In this document: positions 1 through 12,437 of the stretch, piece by piece
Layout of the letters: each line of letters starts with the position of its first letter
How positions within the stretch are numbered: the stretch's first letter is position 1
NCBI GenBank assembly: GCA_023078555.1
Contig: CM041199.1
Coordinates: 2,297,101-2,361,100, forward strand
Source: Ulva prolifera
Lineage: Eukaryota > Chlorophyta > Ulvophyceae > Ulvales > Ulvaceae
Reading direction: 5' to 3'
Length of the DNA: 64,000 nucleotides
Translations under genes and position numbers: made by a program
Notes under the pieces: model-generated
What the model was told of the DNA's origin: nothing
Database searches by the model: none
The model's input: the letters and a program-made list of their open reading frames with translations, nothing else

Positions 1-201
1 ATATCACACTCGCACAGCCGCGCCACTGCCCCGCTCCACACGTGAGCAAGGTGACAGGACTGGGGCCGGAGTGTGTGCTTGAGAGCCAAGCCTGGGCAAG
101 GGTTGCCCATAGCGGTGCATGCACAGCGCAGCCCACAGACCGCTCACACGACGTGGGGTGAGGCGGCGTGAAGGCAGCACGGGTCTGGGCGTTGACTGCG
201 G

Positions 202-3200
202 CTACTGTGGTGGCTGGTGGTGGTGGTGCTGCATGCCGACGCTATACTGCGGCGGCTGCTGCTGCTGCTGCTGCTGCGGCGGCATGCCGCCCGGCATGCC
301 CTGCAGCGATTGCGCATGCATACCATGCATGTGCGGCGCCATCCCCGGCTGCGCCATGCCCTGCATCTGCATGCCGCCGAGCTGCGGCGCCGGCGCATAC
401 TGCGCCTGCGACGGCGCCTGCATGCTGTGCATCTGCTGCTGCGGCGGCTGCTGCTGCGGCAGGTGCTGCATGAGCTGCGCCGCGCCGCCGGGCGCCGGCC
501 CGGGCCCGCCGTACCCCTGCCCGTACCCCGGCGACAGCAGCTGCACGTCCGCGCCGGGCGAGGCGGGGTCGCCCGGGCGCAGCGACTGCGCCGCGGCCGC
601 GCCGCCGGCCGTCAGGCCGCCGCCGTGGTGCTCTGGCTTGAGCTTCGAGCAGTCGACGCAGTAGAAGGGCTTGCCGCCGGCGGCGTAGTCGCCGAGCGTC
701 GCGAGGTCCGTGCGGGGGTCACACGCAAAGTGCTGCCACCGCTGGCACACGCTGCACGCGACCCAGTCCCGGCCCGTCTGCACAGCACCGCCCGGTCACC
801 GGCCGTGCCTCCGCTGCCCCAGCGCTTCGCTCCCAGAAAAGAGCTCTGTGGTGGCTTTCATGTGTATGCCCTCCATGTACGAAACTCACAGATGTAGCTC
901 TGCTGGAGCAGCTCTACAGGGCAGTGCAGAGGGTGAAAGCTGGCGTAACGATGACAATACGTTCAAGCGGAGGTGATGGGTAGGCCGGGGGGCACCTCAG
1001 GGCCGCCGTGGCAGAGGAAGCACTTGTCGCCGGCGATGTCGCGCTGGTTGGCGCGCTCGTACTCCCACAGCAGCTTGCGGTAGTGCCGTTTGAGGGCGTT
1101 CCCGACGCCCGTCATCTTGTGCTCCGCCGTCCAGTTCGCCATCTTCGTGAACACCTGCACCTCGGCCACCCCTCGGCAGCCGCACTCACAACATGGCCAC
1201 ACCACCCCGGTGTGGATGTGGGTGCACGCTCTGCCAGCTGCGCTGGCTCATGCATTACACACATGCATTAGATCATATGCTAGTAGATATGTCATTGCCC
1301 ACGCCCGGACCCGCCTGGATACCCGCAACCGCTCACTCGTCGCAGCAGGCATAGCACGGTCCGGGCCCCATTCAGACTGTCGATTCCGTGTGGCGCCCAT
1401 GACCCCGTCCCCACTAGCTGCGGCGCAACGGGGTGGCTAAGCAGGCCGCAAACGGGAGCAGGCGGTGGCCCGCACCTCGCCCTTCCAGTTGATCGCATTG
1501 CCCATCTTGAAGCCTCCCCGGCTGACGACAGCGCGGTACAGGTTGAACAGGTCTAGCGCCTGGCCATTGAGTACGGAGTTCGGGAACTCGCCGGGGTGGA
1601 TGCTCCAGCCGAAGCGGACCTGCAGCGCGCAGCACCATCTCACACCCGCACACAGTATGACAGCGATGTGACAGCAATGCATGAAGCAGCTGACTATGAC
1701 AGCGATGTAACAGTAATGCATGAATCAGCTGATGCAGCCGAGCATGCAGGCCGCCGCACTGGCGGCTTCGGTCAACGCACCGCGCCGCATGGGCGCGAGG
1801 CACTGCACGCCGAGGCACCACTTAAAGTACAACACGCATGCATGAGCAGCCAGAGAGTGGCCCATGTCGCAGGTAGCGTTTTGCGATGGGGGTTCCCTGG
1901 ACGTGGCAGCATGCATGCACTCCCAACCACGCTGTGTCGACTTGTATCGTGCACAGGCTCGCTCGCCACGGCCGGTGCGACCCTGGGGCTGCCGGCCAGC
2001 GGCGGACGTCGCTTGCGTGGCTGGAGGGGTGACACAGCCGGCAGTGGGGCCGCACAGTGGAGCATCGAGGCGTAACAGGCAACGCATGTAGCAATGGGGG
2101 GGGAGGGGGGCGGGCGCACGGTGAGGAACTGTATGAGATCGTCGAGGAACTTCTGCGGGGTGCAGTGCGGCAGCGGCGGCCGCGCGGACTGCCACTGCTC
2201 GACCGGCGCCGCGTTGGCGGTGAGCTCGTCGAACTTGGTCTCACGCAGCGTCGCGCCACGGTCCGCACGCCCGCCTGCGAGGCCGCGGCCGCTCGCCGCC
2301 TTGGCAAACGTCGAGTCCGCGTTCATGTCCCACAGCGCGCTGGGCGGGCCGCTGGACTGGTTGAACCTGGAGAACGTGATCTGCAGCGGCGGCGGCGGCG
2401 GTGACGGCGTTGATGCATGCATGTGAGACCGTGAGCACGCACAGGAGCGGCCTCGCAAGAGAGACTGCGGCAGGTAGCCCCCGGCACAGAACCTGGACTC
2501 CCCCGAATACGTGCAGTTACAGCGCGCACAAGCGCATATTTGTACTCCAGAGGTCCCACACACGTTGCCGTGACATACGCGCCGCGTTGCCTGGCAGGCA
2601 CAGGGTGCACCCAGGCAACGCAAACCGCCACACCCGCGTGCGTTCGCAGCGTCCAGTATCAAAGCCACACACTGCGATGGAAACGGTTCGACGGGTATCT
2701 CTGATGTGACAACCCCAAAGCGACACAGCAGCGGCAACGGGAAGAAACTTGCCTAGGGGCGGGGGAGGAATTGGCGCACCTGGGGGATGGTGCCGAGGAG
2801 GGGCTGCTGCGACTGCAGGAGGCGGTAGCGCTGCGCGTCGTCTGCCGCAAAGCCGGCGACCGGCTGCGTGCTGACGGCACCGACTCCGACGAGAGACAGC
2901 AGCGGGCTGCCGCGCATCTGCGCCAGCTGGCGCAGCAGGGACACGACCCACACGGACGTCGTCACGAGCGCGGGGGTGCACGGCACGCCGGCGGCCATGG
3001 AGTCCATCGCGAGCGGCTGTGGCGGGGGGGAGCCGTGTGGGGGGAGCTGGAAGCGCAGGGAGATCGCGTCGCAGGTGAGGGTGGCCTGCAAGGCCGCCGC
3101 GAGGAGGCCGGGTGTGTTCATGACCTGCATGCATTGTGCACGGTTCTAATGTTGGGGGGGGGGGATGTGATGACTTATGCCATGAGACAGGATGAAAGTT

Positions 3201-3846
3201 GGGGCTAGACATAAAGGCAGTAAAAATTCCAGGGATCTGGTTTCATACTGTGATTAGGTACATGCAACGTGAGTCATCTCAGACTTGCACAAAAACAGTA
3301 TTTGAGTATCGCAGATGTGGTTTGTGGCAAGGCAGGTACTGCGAGTCATGGCTGCCAGCTGTACACATGCGAACCTTGCACAAGCTCATACACAATCGGA
3401 GCGCCATCTCAGAACACACACACGCACAAGACGGCACAAGACGCGCGGCAGCCAGGTCACCAGCCGAGAGCGTCCCCACCACCCCTACCCCACTCTGCAC
3501 ACCACAACCACGCAGTCGCCCGCGATGAAGCACAGGGCAGCGCAGCTCCACAGCACGCAGCATGGGGGCCGCACCTGCGCGGGCGCGCCGATGACGAGCG
3601 GGAACTGCACGCCGGACGCCGTGCGCACCGCGACGCTCGCGACGCTCGTGCCGGGCACGATGTGCTGCGGCGTGTGCGACATCGGCTGCTGCGCGGCGAG
3701 CGCGGCGTGCCGCACCTCGAGGCAGCACAGGCCGCGCAGCACGAGGCCCAGCGCGGCGAGGCGCTCCGTCTCGAGGATCGAGGACGTCGAGGCGAGGTAC
3801 AGCGTGCACTCGGCGATCGGCGCGAGCAGCCGCGTGTCCTCCCACC
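202..3846 (-). CDS. ARID-PHD chromatin protein (5' end not found)
   Basis: Probable nuclear chromatin protein. Exons, in order of transcription: 3846-3575, 3124-2780, 2380-2120, 1619-1476, 1154-996 and 777-202; phase closes at every junction and all introns are GT-AG. The first two exons encode a mostly helical, unassigned region. The third ends with PHCTPQKFLDDLIQFL and, with the next two, builds an ARID/BRIGHT DNA-binding domain (LDLFNLYRAVVSRGGF, then GVGNALKRHYRKLLWEYE). The last exon starts with a cysteine/histidine finger of PHD type (VACSVCQRWQHFACDP, FYCVDC) followed by a Gln/Met/His/Pro-rich tail to a TAG stop. ARID plus a C-terminal PHD finger matches the plant ARID4-like arrangement; partner complex unknown. 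The first found exon begins in phase 1, so at least one upstream exon is missing. Domain call is strong, exact orthology is not. Confidence 0.82.
1656..1733. repeat. 39-bp tandem duplication in ARID-gene intron
   Basis: Two adjacent copies of a 39-bp unit beginning TATGACAGCGATGT, with a few substitutions, lie in the intron between 2120 and 1619. Each copy ends near an ATGCATGA stretch. Confidence 0.7.
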
Positions 3847-4806
3847 CTGCACACAGGCCCCCGCTGAGTGAGTGGTCCCGGCGCCTGCGGTGCGTATGCA
3901 TGCCTGCACGAGGTCCCATGAGCGCGCGACGGGTGACCGAGATCCGCAGGGTCGCCGCTCGCGGAGCAGGCAGATGTGAGTTTCGGCACTGGCAAGCAGA
4001 TGCGCATGGCGTGCGGCTGCATGTGCTCATGGGTTGTGAGGCATACTGCCTGCTTGCAGGCCCTGCAGTGCAGGCCGTGGTGCAGCTGCGAGGAAGGTGG
4101 CGAGGCGGGGTGTGCCAGGCGTGGCGATGCGCATGCATTTCATGGAAGGCAGAAGCCGTGGTGGCCGTGCGATCTGTGGTCACCTGTGGGCACAGAGACC
4201 TGGTGGCCCTGCACTGACGACCTCATCGCCTTGCGAACAGCAGGACTGGCAGCAGCGCCTGGATTCCTCGGGAAAGGCTCATTGATTCTGGGTTTGCAGA
4301 GGCATGCTTCGTTACAGCTGTCGTTAGCTGATCTTGCCCACACGTGCAAAAATAAACCTTGGCCGTGGTGAAGGGGGTGTGGGTATATTAGAAGGGGGTC
4401 ACGAGGAGGCAGGGAGGAGGTGAAGGATGCGTGAGTGGTGGTGGGCACTGTGTTGGTGCAGCACACACTGGACTGGCGGCAACACATGCTTTGGCATGGC
4501 ACATGCATCCACTGCAGTGATGCCTCCATCATGTGCTGCTGCACCAAAGGGTGTCACCTGCCAGTCTGCCCTGCTCTCTGAAAGCCCCCCTGACAGGCTG
4601 AGAGGCTGTCATGGCCATGTGCATGCAGGTGAAGGTGAGAGCTGTTTATGCATGCAAAAAAAAGCTGTTCATACACACTGCAGCATGCATGTAATATGTG
4701 GTGACAAGGTGTAGCTTCCCTGCTGCTGTTTTCACACGGCGCGCCTCGGGCGTGCTCCGTTCCGGGTGGGTCCGCGGATGGGGGCGCCCCCGTGTGTGTT
4801 GTTCCG

Positions 4807-4870
4807 GCGCCCGGGGCTGGCCTGATCGGGGCGTTGGGGCGCCCGGGGCTGGCCTGATCGGGGCGTTGGG
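4807..4870. repeat. 32-bp tandem duplication
   Basis: Two directly adjacent, essentially identical 32-bp units starting GCGCCCGGGGCTGGCC, in the G-rich spacer upstream of the ARID gene. Confidence 0.8.
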
Positions 4871-5309
4871 GCGGGGGTCCTGGGGGCCCCCGGCGGCTTC
4901 CGTGTGGGGCCGGCGCCGGCCGGGCCGCTGCGTGGGGCTGCTGCTGCCGCGCGGGCGGCGGGGTCGTGTAGCGTGTTGGCGTGTGGGTGTGTGTGTTGGG
5001 GGTCGGGTCTGGGCCGCGTGCGGGTGCGTGGGTGCGTGGGTCGGGTGTCAGTGAGTGGTTCGTGTGGTAGTGTGTGGGAGCGTGGGGGTGTGTGTGTGCT
5101 CGTTGTGCCTTGGCGTTGGCTGTTGCTCTCCTGCTGCGTGCGCATTGCGTTTCTTCTGCTCTCCCTTTTGGTCCTGGCGGTGCTACCTGCCCCTCCAGCT
5201 TTTTCCTTTGTAACACACAGGCCAGAGCTGCATGCTGATGCGGGTGGGGTGGGGTGGGGTGCCGATGCTGGATGACAAAGTGCTAGACATATGGTGTCCT
5301 CGTAAGCCG

Positions 5310-5341
5310 AAGCCTAAGGGTGGTCAAGCCTAAGGGTGGTC
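5310..5341. repeat. 16-bp tandem duplication
   Basis: Two perfect adjacent copies of AAGCCTAAGGGTGGTC in a non-coding spacer. Confidence 0.8.
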
Positions 5342-5914
5342 GGCAACTGAAGCACCCAGGCTGGAGAGGCGGCCGTGTGTCCTGCCTTGCTGTTATTATA
5401 CTGTTGCCACACTGAATCAGCAGGTAGATGCTGCTGAAGGAGCAGGCAGATGCTCCCAGATGACCGCACATGCACGGCTGGTGCTGATGTACAGGTGATG
5501 CGGTAAAGCAAACTAAATCTGAATTTACTGCTGTGGTGCTTCTCCACAGCCAGGAGCCAGGAGAGGTGCAGACATAGCTAGGCGCTAACAGGCTGCAAGG
5601 TGCATGGAATCATTGTGTAAAAAACCAATTTTTTGCATGGGATCTCGCAGGTTCATCCAGACTTTGTGTTTGTGTTTGCAGCACCAGCCTGGCACGCCGT
5701 CGCTGCAGCTGTCATGATCACGTGCCCGCCTGCGGCCCTATACGGGTAAGCACCTCAGGGAAGGACGACGACAGTCGCACAACCTCAATTGACAAGGCGT
5801 GTCGCTAGAGCTTCAAGTGCATATGGAGGCAACCGGTCCGGATACAAAGAATCAAACGATGTTTGCTTGGGGCTGCTGCAGCAGGACCACGATCCCCCCG
5901 CGGCCCAGCTTCTA

Positions 5915-7265
5915 CTACAGGGCCCCGTGGATCACACAGTAGCTGCTGAGCAGGCACCAGCGCAGGAGCGTAGCAGGCAGGCTGGTGGAGCAGCTGAAGG
6001 CTGTGCGCACTGGTCTGAGATGTGATGGAGTGAGGGTATGCAGCACTGTGAGATTGTGCAGCACTGTATCTGTGAGGGTATGCAGCACTGTGAGATTGTG
6101 CAGCATGTGGAGACAGCCCGCCAGGTTGGGAGCAGGAAGACAGGCACCGGTTCAGCAAGGCGAGTGGGGAAGAGGCGCACCGGGGACAGATCTGCTAAAG
6201 CCCAGGGAGAGGTCAACTCCGGGCAGCTGTGGCACTGGCAGCGGCTTCGAGCCAGGCAACTCGGGGGGCTCCGCGCAGTCGAGGATCGGAAAGAACGGAT
6301 CCCGCTTGGCACCGGTATCAGCGCAAGCTAGTGCCCGTAGGACGTGATTTGACATCGCAAACGCTTCCGCAAACGTGGCGCAGGTGTAGCGGAGCAGCCC
6401 GAAGAGTGTGCGGGCAAAGGTGGCAGCATTGAGGGCGGAGATGTCGTGAGCTGCACAGACGGAGCCAGTGGATGGATGCGTTGAGGTGCACTCTTGTGAG
6501 GCACTGTGGACAGCGATAGATGTAGACAAGTGTATGGCCAAGGAAGGCTGAGAGAGCAAGCGCAACGTTCCAGGTCAGGTCTGTGCCTGCAGAATCTTAA
6601 CAGGAGCCGGGCGAGCAGCACACCTGGATTCCAGCTGACTGCATGAGGGACGTGCAGCCTTATTTCTGACACAGGTATACCTTCGGAAACCATGTTGAGC
6701 ACCAGAGCGTGTATGTTGTGGCCGGCTACCAGCTCTGGCAGGTCCTCTGGCAGCAATTCATCTTGGCCCTCCAACACAATACTCTGCAATGGTGCAGTGG
6801 CAGGATCTGATGAGGCGGCAGCACCCGCCCAGACGTAAAGGATATTCGGCCTGAACTCCACGATGGCTGCTTGGATGTTTGCCAACGTTGGCGCCACCAG
6901 GTTCCGAACCTGCACACAGCCTCTGGCTACGCGCATTCCGTTCTACGCACATTCAGAAGCGATGTTGGCACCGATGCGACTACAAATACGATGCATGGGC
7001 GAGAAGGCGTGTGTGATGGAAGGATCGACGTTGCAACACTGTCCATTCCAGCAGTGCTGCCGCGAAGGCTTCCAAACCCGTCAGGGCGTGAAAATGTAAT
7101 TTTTTGGTGTATTAAAGGACGTACCTGATAGTTTGGTGCCCCATCCGCTCCATCCCCGATGGTGACGGATGGGATCATAGCAGAGTCCGCGCACTTCCCA
7201 TACACCGCAAGAATGCGCCATGACGTCGGCTCTTCACCCATTCCACCCATATTGTCTAGCTGCAT
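5915..7265 (-). CDS. Unknown 241-aa protein, weakly CHAT/peptidase-fold-like
   Basis: Four-exon model: 7265-7125, 6909-6681, 6450-6181, 6000-5915. It starts at an ATG (MQLDNMGGMGEE) and ends in TAG, with phase closing at all three GT-AG junctions. The middle of the protein alternates predicted strands and helices (RILAVYGKC, NILYVWAGAA, IHALVLNMVSEAHD, FARTLFGLLRY). This order loosely recalls the C-terminal half of a caspase/CHAT-like fold, but the His (GH) and Cys (NxC) positions expected for activity are absent, so any such relation would be to a non-catalytic member. I do not recognise the family from a diagnostic motif. The last exon (SLPATLLRWCLLSS) is the least certain. The third intron carries a 42-bp direct repeat. 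Confidence 0.55.
6031..6105. repeat. 42-bp-period direct repeat in intron
   Basis: The stretch TGAGGGTATGCAGCACTGTG and its continuation occur at 6031 and again at 6073, inside the third intron of the 241-aa gene. Confidence 0.75.
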
Positions 7266-8771
7266 GTTTTCAACTCAACGAATTAGGCGTTGCTAATCCT
7301 GCGCTGGCAAACAGCCAAAGCGCCATGTGGCTAGTATGCCGAAAGAAACAGATGGAACCAAGATCACCATACACCTTCAAGGTAGCTGTATGTATAGCTA
7401 TCTGTCTGCTCTCAGCTGCATGCGATCAGAACGCAATAGTGGCAGCGCCTGAATGCTGAAAACGACGCTTCGCGAGACAGATATCGACACTTGTTGTGGA
7501 TGATTAAAAAGTTATAAAATGAACATGCAAGGGGCATGTGAGCGCTGTGCGACTCTTGGCGGTATGTAATCGTTGCTCCAACAGGTGGTGTTAGTGCTGT
7601 GTGGGGCATGACGTCGACGTGGTCCACCCCACTTGACGTGGCGGCGTGGCTGAGGTTGCAGCTGACAATTGCACAAAGAAGCTATGGAGATGGTATTTGA
7701 TATAGTGACTGCCGATGACGTCAACCGCTTGTATGGCGTCGGCCCGTTTGCTACATCTGGCTGGCGTGTTGGATGAAACCACACGGTGGTCATTGCCTAC
7801 AAGACCAATCGCAGGAGGTGACACCAGTGTCACAGGAACACTGACAGGTCGAGCGTATGCGCAACAAGATCATCTTGGGCATGATCATCTCTCCGCTCAC
7901 CTCGCTCTTGACATCTGCATAGCATAGCATCAGATCCGGAGAGCTGCGAGATTGTCCTTGAAGCACATGTGCCAGTGTTGTGTGCGTGCATGCGTGACAA
8001 CATCGCTGGCTAGCACAAGATGTCTATGCCAAACTTTACACACTGCCTCTGTGCAGGCTACTCCGGCTTGGGCTTGTTGCGCCTTTTGTCCTGCAATTCG
8101 GTGACCGTGCCGTGCACGTCCAGAGTGCAACGGGTTTGTCCACTCGCGTCCTCGGCTCAAGTGCTGGCTGCAGCGCTCCGGCCGCAGCTGAGCACTGTCA
8201 TCATCATCGCGCACGGGGGTTTCATGTTTTGGTCGGACGGTTCGTCGTGCACAGAGGCACAACACAGTGACGTTGATACATGCCACTGACCAGTGATATG
8301 ACTGTCACGTCGTGTCGTCGCCTATAGCTAGCCAGGCCTGGATTAGCGTGCGAGGTATGAATTTGCGCAAGGTCATCGCCCTGGTCAATTCTGCTTTACA
8401 CTCCGGTCTAAAGTGAGTTTCATTGACAGCATGCCGCAATATCGCCTGCGCAGTGCCACATCCATCCTGGAATAGAATGTGGCGTCTTGCGGTGCATCGC
8501 CATCAGTGCTCTACAACCCCCGTATTTTATGGAGGGATTCCCGCTGAGTTTTTCCATGTTTCAGAGGGCAAGCACCGCTGGTATGCTGAAATTTCGGAGG
8601 GCTATCCCGCCGTAATTGTTTTTTTCTGGAGGGATGCCAAAAACATTTCGGGCTCGCTGCGCTCGCAATCATATATGTCTGCTGAAGTATGGTAGTGAGG
8701 AAAATCCTTTGCATTCATATACATTTACCTCCAAGGCCTGTTTGTGTGGGCAACAACAGCAACATACACAT
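7266..8771. other. Spacer, no gene seen
   Basis: No reading frame here has convincing coding character on either strand. Around 8520-8660 there are short elements such as TGGAGGGATTCCC and GCTCGCTGCGCTCGC whose style recurs at 9400-9660, suggesting debris of a repetitive element. The promoter of the 241-aa gene should lie just above 7265. Confidence 0.4.
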
Positions 8772-9261
8772 TCAGTCGCCCTCTTGCATACCAGAGGTCA
8801 GCACGCGCTCTAACTCATCACGCTCAATGTCCTGCTCATCATCATTGTCACTATAACCTACCTCCTCACCACCTTCAGTACCTGGAAGCACATCAGACAA
8901 AACAGCGTCCCACGCCTCATCAGGCTGCATGGCTACTGCCTCAGCAAGCTTACGGACGAGGAGGCCACAATTTGAATCTTTCACAAATTTCGCATACATG
9001 TCTATCATGGTGAGTGCACCCTCCTTATCATCTGTGGGCCTGTTGGGATAAAAATGCTGCTCGCGAAAGTCTTCGAATGTGATAGCTTGTTTCACACGTA
9101 TTTGAGAGTCAAGGGTGGCCACATGCGTCGATAACATCAGCGGTCGTATGATCACCGCCTAGCTGACTTCTCGCAGCCTGGTTCGTGCCGGACGTGCTAG
9201 CAACCTCATCACGAGCGCGCTTTCTGGGGGCTGACCCCTTGAAACCGAACCGACTAAGCAT
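8772..9261 (-). CDS. Hypothetical 139-aa protein with basic N-terminus and acidic tail
   Basis: Two exons, 9261-9156 and 9085-8772, joined across a 70-nt intron (donor GTGATC, acceptor AACAAG) that keeps phase. The protein starts MLSRFGFKGSAPRKRARDEV, with a possible nuclear localisation cluster RKRAR. It continues with a helical segment (ALTMIDMYAKFVKD, GLLVRKLAEAVAM) and ends in a strongly acidic tail (SDNDDEQDIERDELE). No known family recognised. It lies next to a palindrome-rich, repeat-like stretch, so it could be an accessory protein of a mobile element. The alternative is a single-exon ORF starting at an internal Met near 9138. Confidence 0.45.
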
Positions 9262-11391
9262 ATCTCAAAGCTACAGGTGCACACAGCGTCTATTGGCACT
9301 TTGAGCTGTGCTTCGCAACATTATGTAGCGATACAGAGCCAGCGTGTTGCGGCTACGGCCAGTGACGTCTCGGAAAGTGCACCTGAGGACACTGTGCACC
9401 TAGGTGCAGCTGCTCGTCAAGATCGCTCGCTTCGCTCGCTCGTGTGCTCGCAGCATTATCAATGTGAACACATCCCGCCCGCTGCGCTCGCACTTCGCAC
9501 ATTTCAGCGGGCAAGACCGCTCAGACGCCCGAGACACAGCGGGCTGCGCCCGCTGGCATTTGCTGTAACAGCCCAGTTTCAGCGGCGTAAACCGTCGACT
9601 TTTCAAAATCTTGGCGGCATTTTCAGGAAAAACGTCTATTTCAGCGGGAAAACCGGCGGTTTGTAGAGCACTGATCGCCATGCGAAGTAGCGAGGCGGTA
9701 TGTAGCCCATCTTAGTCAAGGTTTCGAGGCAGTATTATGCACAGTTTACCCATATCGGGCCGTTGTATGGCAGAGCAACTACACAAACAAACACACAGCA
9801 ACGACTGGAACCAGCACGAGCAAGGAAGGTTTCGAGGCAGTGCTGGTACCGCATGACTGCTGCGACACAGCTGTGCCTCTTTGCAGCGACATGTCCAAGA
9901 ACGCTTGCACTTGCAAGGCAGGCGCCTGCAGCTGGCCTCGCGCCACGTTACAGCGCGCCACATCGCTGTGCTAAACTTGTCAACAGCTTGTGATGTTGCC
10001 TGTCACAACTGCTGGAACACAAACACAAGGCGGGCTGCCTTTGACATTTCAGACGCATTGAACTCGCACTCTCCTGACCACAAACTGTAAACCCCGCGCG
10101 AACGCGTCGTTTGCTCGCTTGGCGCTCGATCTCGCCTAGGAAGAAGATCCCAGGAATACGGTGCCCGCGGTGAGGTCGTCGTTTTTCACAGCAGCATGCA
10201 ATGGGCTGCCCATCAGGGCCTTGGATTCAGCCAGGGAGCACTCCACTCTCCTCACCAGATGAACACCGGGGACTGCCACCACAAGCCTGCACGGTAAATG
10301 GCTGTTTCAAAGCTGCAATTTTCTGCCTGCCTCCCAGGTGGTTCCAACCTCAGCTTCACCTGCCAGGGAAACAGGGCTGCCACACAATGAAAGCATGTGA
10401 GGCTGTGTTGCTATGGCACGCCTGCAGTGCTACCTGCCTCTCTGTCCTTGTCCTTGTCACACCTGGGCTACCATGTGCTCTCGTGAATGTCTGCCTCCTC
10501 ATGGAGGCAAGTTTTACTCCTCTGGGAGTGCGAGCACACCAACAGGTGAGATGCACATGTGCATGGCAGCACTGCAGCACAGGCAGGACTGTAGAGCATG
10601 GACCTGTCGGTGCTTTCCTATTAAGGGCAGCTGTAGCAACATTGCTACATTAATCCAGTGGTGTAGCGGCCATATCACTGGATTGCCACAACAGAAAACA
10701 GCATGTCCCCCTTTGACATTGCGAGGACGGGCTCCTGGTAAGCACAGGTCTGCCTTATGTTGGCAAGAAATGGTCTGTCTCAGTTGAGTCATGAAATTTG
10801 AATGCCTCCTTCCTTGAGGGCTACGGGCATCAAATTCTACCTCACAGTAAGTTCACTCAGGAGGATCACGTGCCACATCTGAAGACTATTCAGTGACATT
10901 GTACATTGTGCTGCATGGTATCATTCATTTCAGCATGCACATGTCAAGACGTCAGCATGTACAGGTAAGTATTACACCTAGTTGGTTTCCTAGTCTACTA
11001 GACTAGTAGGCTCTTATCCAGACATGCCAGCTTGCCTCGACCTGCTGACATCCAATATTGCCTTCACCACTTGCCAGGCCAAGCTCTCCCAAGCCCAGCA
11101 TTCCCTCCAAAGTCAAACACTGTCTCTACCCGAAAACGCACCATCCTCATGGAGTTGGCCGAAGCCGTACAGAGAAAGACCCTTGAATGTAGCACATAAT
11201 TATAGCTTAAGCACTACTGAGAGGCGGGATACCTGCTTACATACACATATGCTCCGGGGTATACCAAATGTATAACAAAGCTCCTCAGCCACGAAACATT
11301 GGTACTGGCGCGCGGCGGTGGTGTACTGCATGGGGTTGGCATGAAGGTGCCTTGTAGCCACTGTTTGGGTGTACGGCTTCATGTCGTGACG
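9262..11391. other. Repeat-like, palindrome-rich spacer
   Basis: No credible gene. Between about 9400 and 9660 the sequence is dense in short self-complementary strings (for example CGCTCGCTTCGCTCGCTCG, AGCGGGCTGCGCCCGCT, TTTCAGCGGGAAAACCGG). A related string, GCTTGGCGCTCG, appears near 10117. The sequence GTTTCGAGGCAGT occurs twice (9720 and 9829). At 10990-11006 there is a perfect 8-bp inverted repeat around one base (CTAGTCTA-C-TAGACTAG). This is consistent with decayed non-autonomous transposon sequence, but no complete terminal repeats or target-site duplications could be fixed. Confidence 0.35.
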
Positions 11392-12437
11392 TCAACGGCC
11401 TGCAGGTTTCGGATTGTGGCTGAACAATTGCCTGGTGATCACATCAAGGCTGATGCACATGCATGGTCGAACAGGCTTGACACGCGCATCCGTGAAATCA
11501 AATGCAGCCTGCATTATGCGGGCACCCGAGATCGTCAGCGACGTCAGCGGCGCTGCCGCGTGGTGCACCGTGGCCGTCGCGAGCTCCGTGCGTGCAACTG
11601 GCAGCGGCGGGGGCGGGCCTGGGCGGCTGTTGCATGCATGCAGGTCATGCATGGGGGTCGGCGCCGCTTCCTGGGTCGCAGCTCGGTGAGGGGCTGCCCG
11701 AGGGAGGACAGGTGGAGGCGGGGAGGGATGGTGTGCCCGGGGGTGGCGTTGGGGCTCGAGATGCGGTGCGGCTGCCCGCCGCCCGGCACCGCGGCGGCGG
11801 AGAGGATCTGCGAGAGGAACCAGGCACGCGCGGAAGAGGCGTCACCATAGCGTGATGCCTTGGGAGTATGGGGATGGCAAGGCTGCGGCTGAGGTGGAGG
11901 GTGGGGAGGCGGGCGTGGAGGACGGTGGGGTGGTAGGAGGGCTGCAGCAGGAGGAGGAGGAAGTGGAGCTGGCTCCACAGCGCGCGCAGCACGCCAGCGT
12001 CACAGTCGCAGCAGGCGCCAGGCGAGGGTTTGACTGCGGAGAGGACGGAGAGGAGGAGGTGTGGCGGGTCGGCATTGACGTTCTGCACGTCCGGGTCCGA
12101 TGTGAAGAGGCTGTTACTGAAGAGAGCACGGGGCCAGACAAATACAGCCAAAGAGCCTCTTTGGAATCACCGCTGTGTAGTGGCAGATCCGAGGATGCTG
12201 TCAATGAGTTTGAAGCTGCGCTGTCAGAGCGCAGCGGATGCCATGATCGTGTGCGTGGACTGCAGCGGCAGTTCCAGGGAAGATCAGGCTGCGCTTTGAA
12301 CAAGTGGCGTCGCGCTCTTCCAGATCAGGCAGCAAACGGCGATGGTGTGGTTAGGGGGTGGTACCTCGCACGCACTGGACCGCTGCTGCTGTATGGGCAT
12401 GTACTCTACATCCAGCAGCTGGAAGCGCCTTGCTTCG
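11392..12437 (-). CDS. Fragments of an unidentified minus-strand gene
   Basis: Several stretches have coding character on the minus strand, but I could not join them into one phase-consistent model. They are: 12437-12365 (EARRFQLLDVEYMPIQQQ, with acceptor CTGCAG and donor GAG|GTACC); about 12116-11870 (TSDPDVQNVNADPPHLLL, then GVLRALWSQLHFLLLLL); about 11865-11750 (RYGDASSARAWFLSQILS); and a putative last exon of about 11630-11392 (TSLTISGARIMQAAFDFT ending in TGA), preceded by a CATGCATGCAACAG acceptor. Function not recognised. Some pieces may be wrong; the boundaries given enclose all of them. Confidence 0.3.

Larger units (their letters stand above)
3847..5914. other. Region without a recognisable gene
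   Basis: Upstream of the first identified ARID-gene exon and downstream of the 241-aa gene. It should hold the missing 5' exon(s) and promoter of the ARID gene, but I could not pick them. The stretch 4740-5110 is very G/GT-rich on the plus strand. A long minus-strand reading frame through it is Pro/His/Thr-rich and looks like a composition artefact. Two short tandem duplications are listed separately. Confidence 0.5.

Noticed and set aside
119-897. Cys/Gly/Pro-rich plus-strand frames at the window start
   Set aside because: They are opposite the Gln/Met-rich tail and PHD exon of the ARID protein; the repeats are antisense CAG-type codons.
4554-5216. 220-codon minus frame in the G-rich spacer
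   Set aside because: Pro/His/Thr/Arg-rich throughout, contains the 32-bp duplication in frame, and shows no domain; composition artefact.
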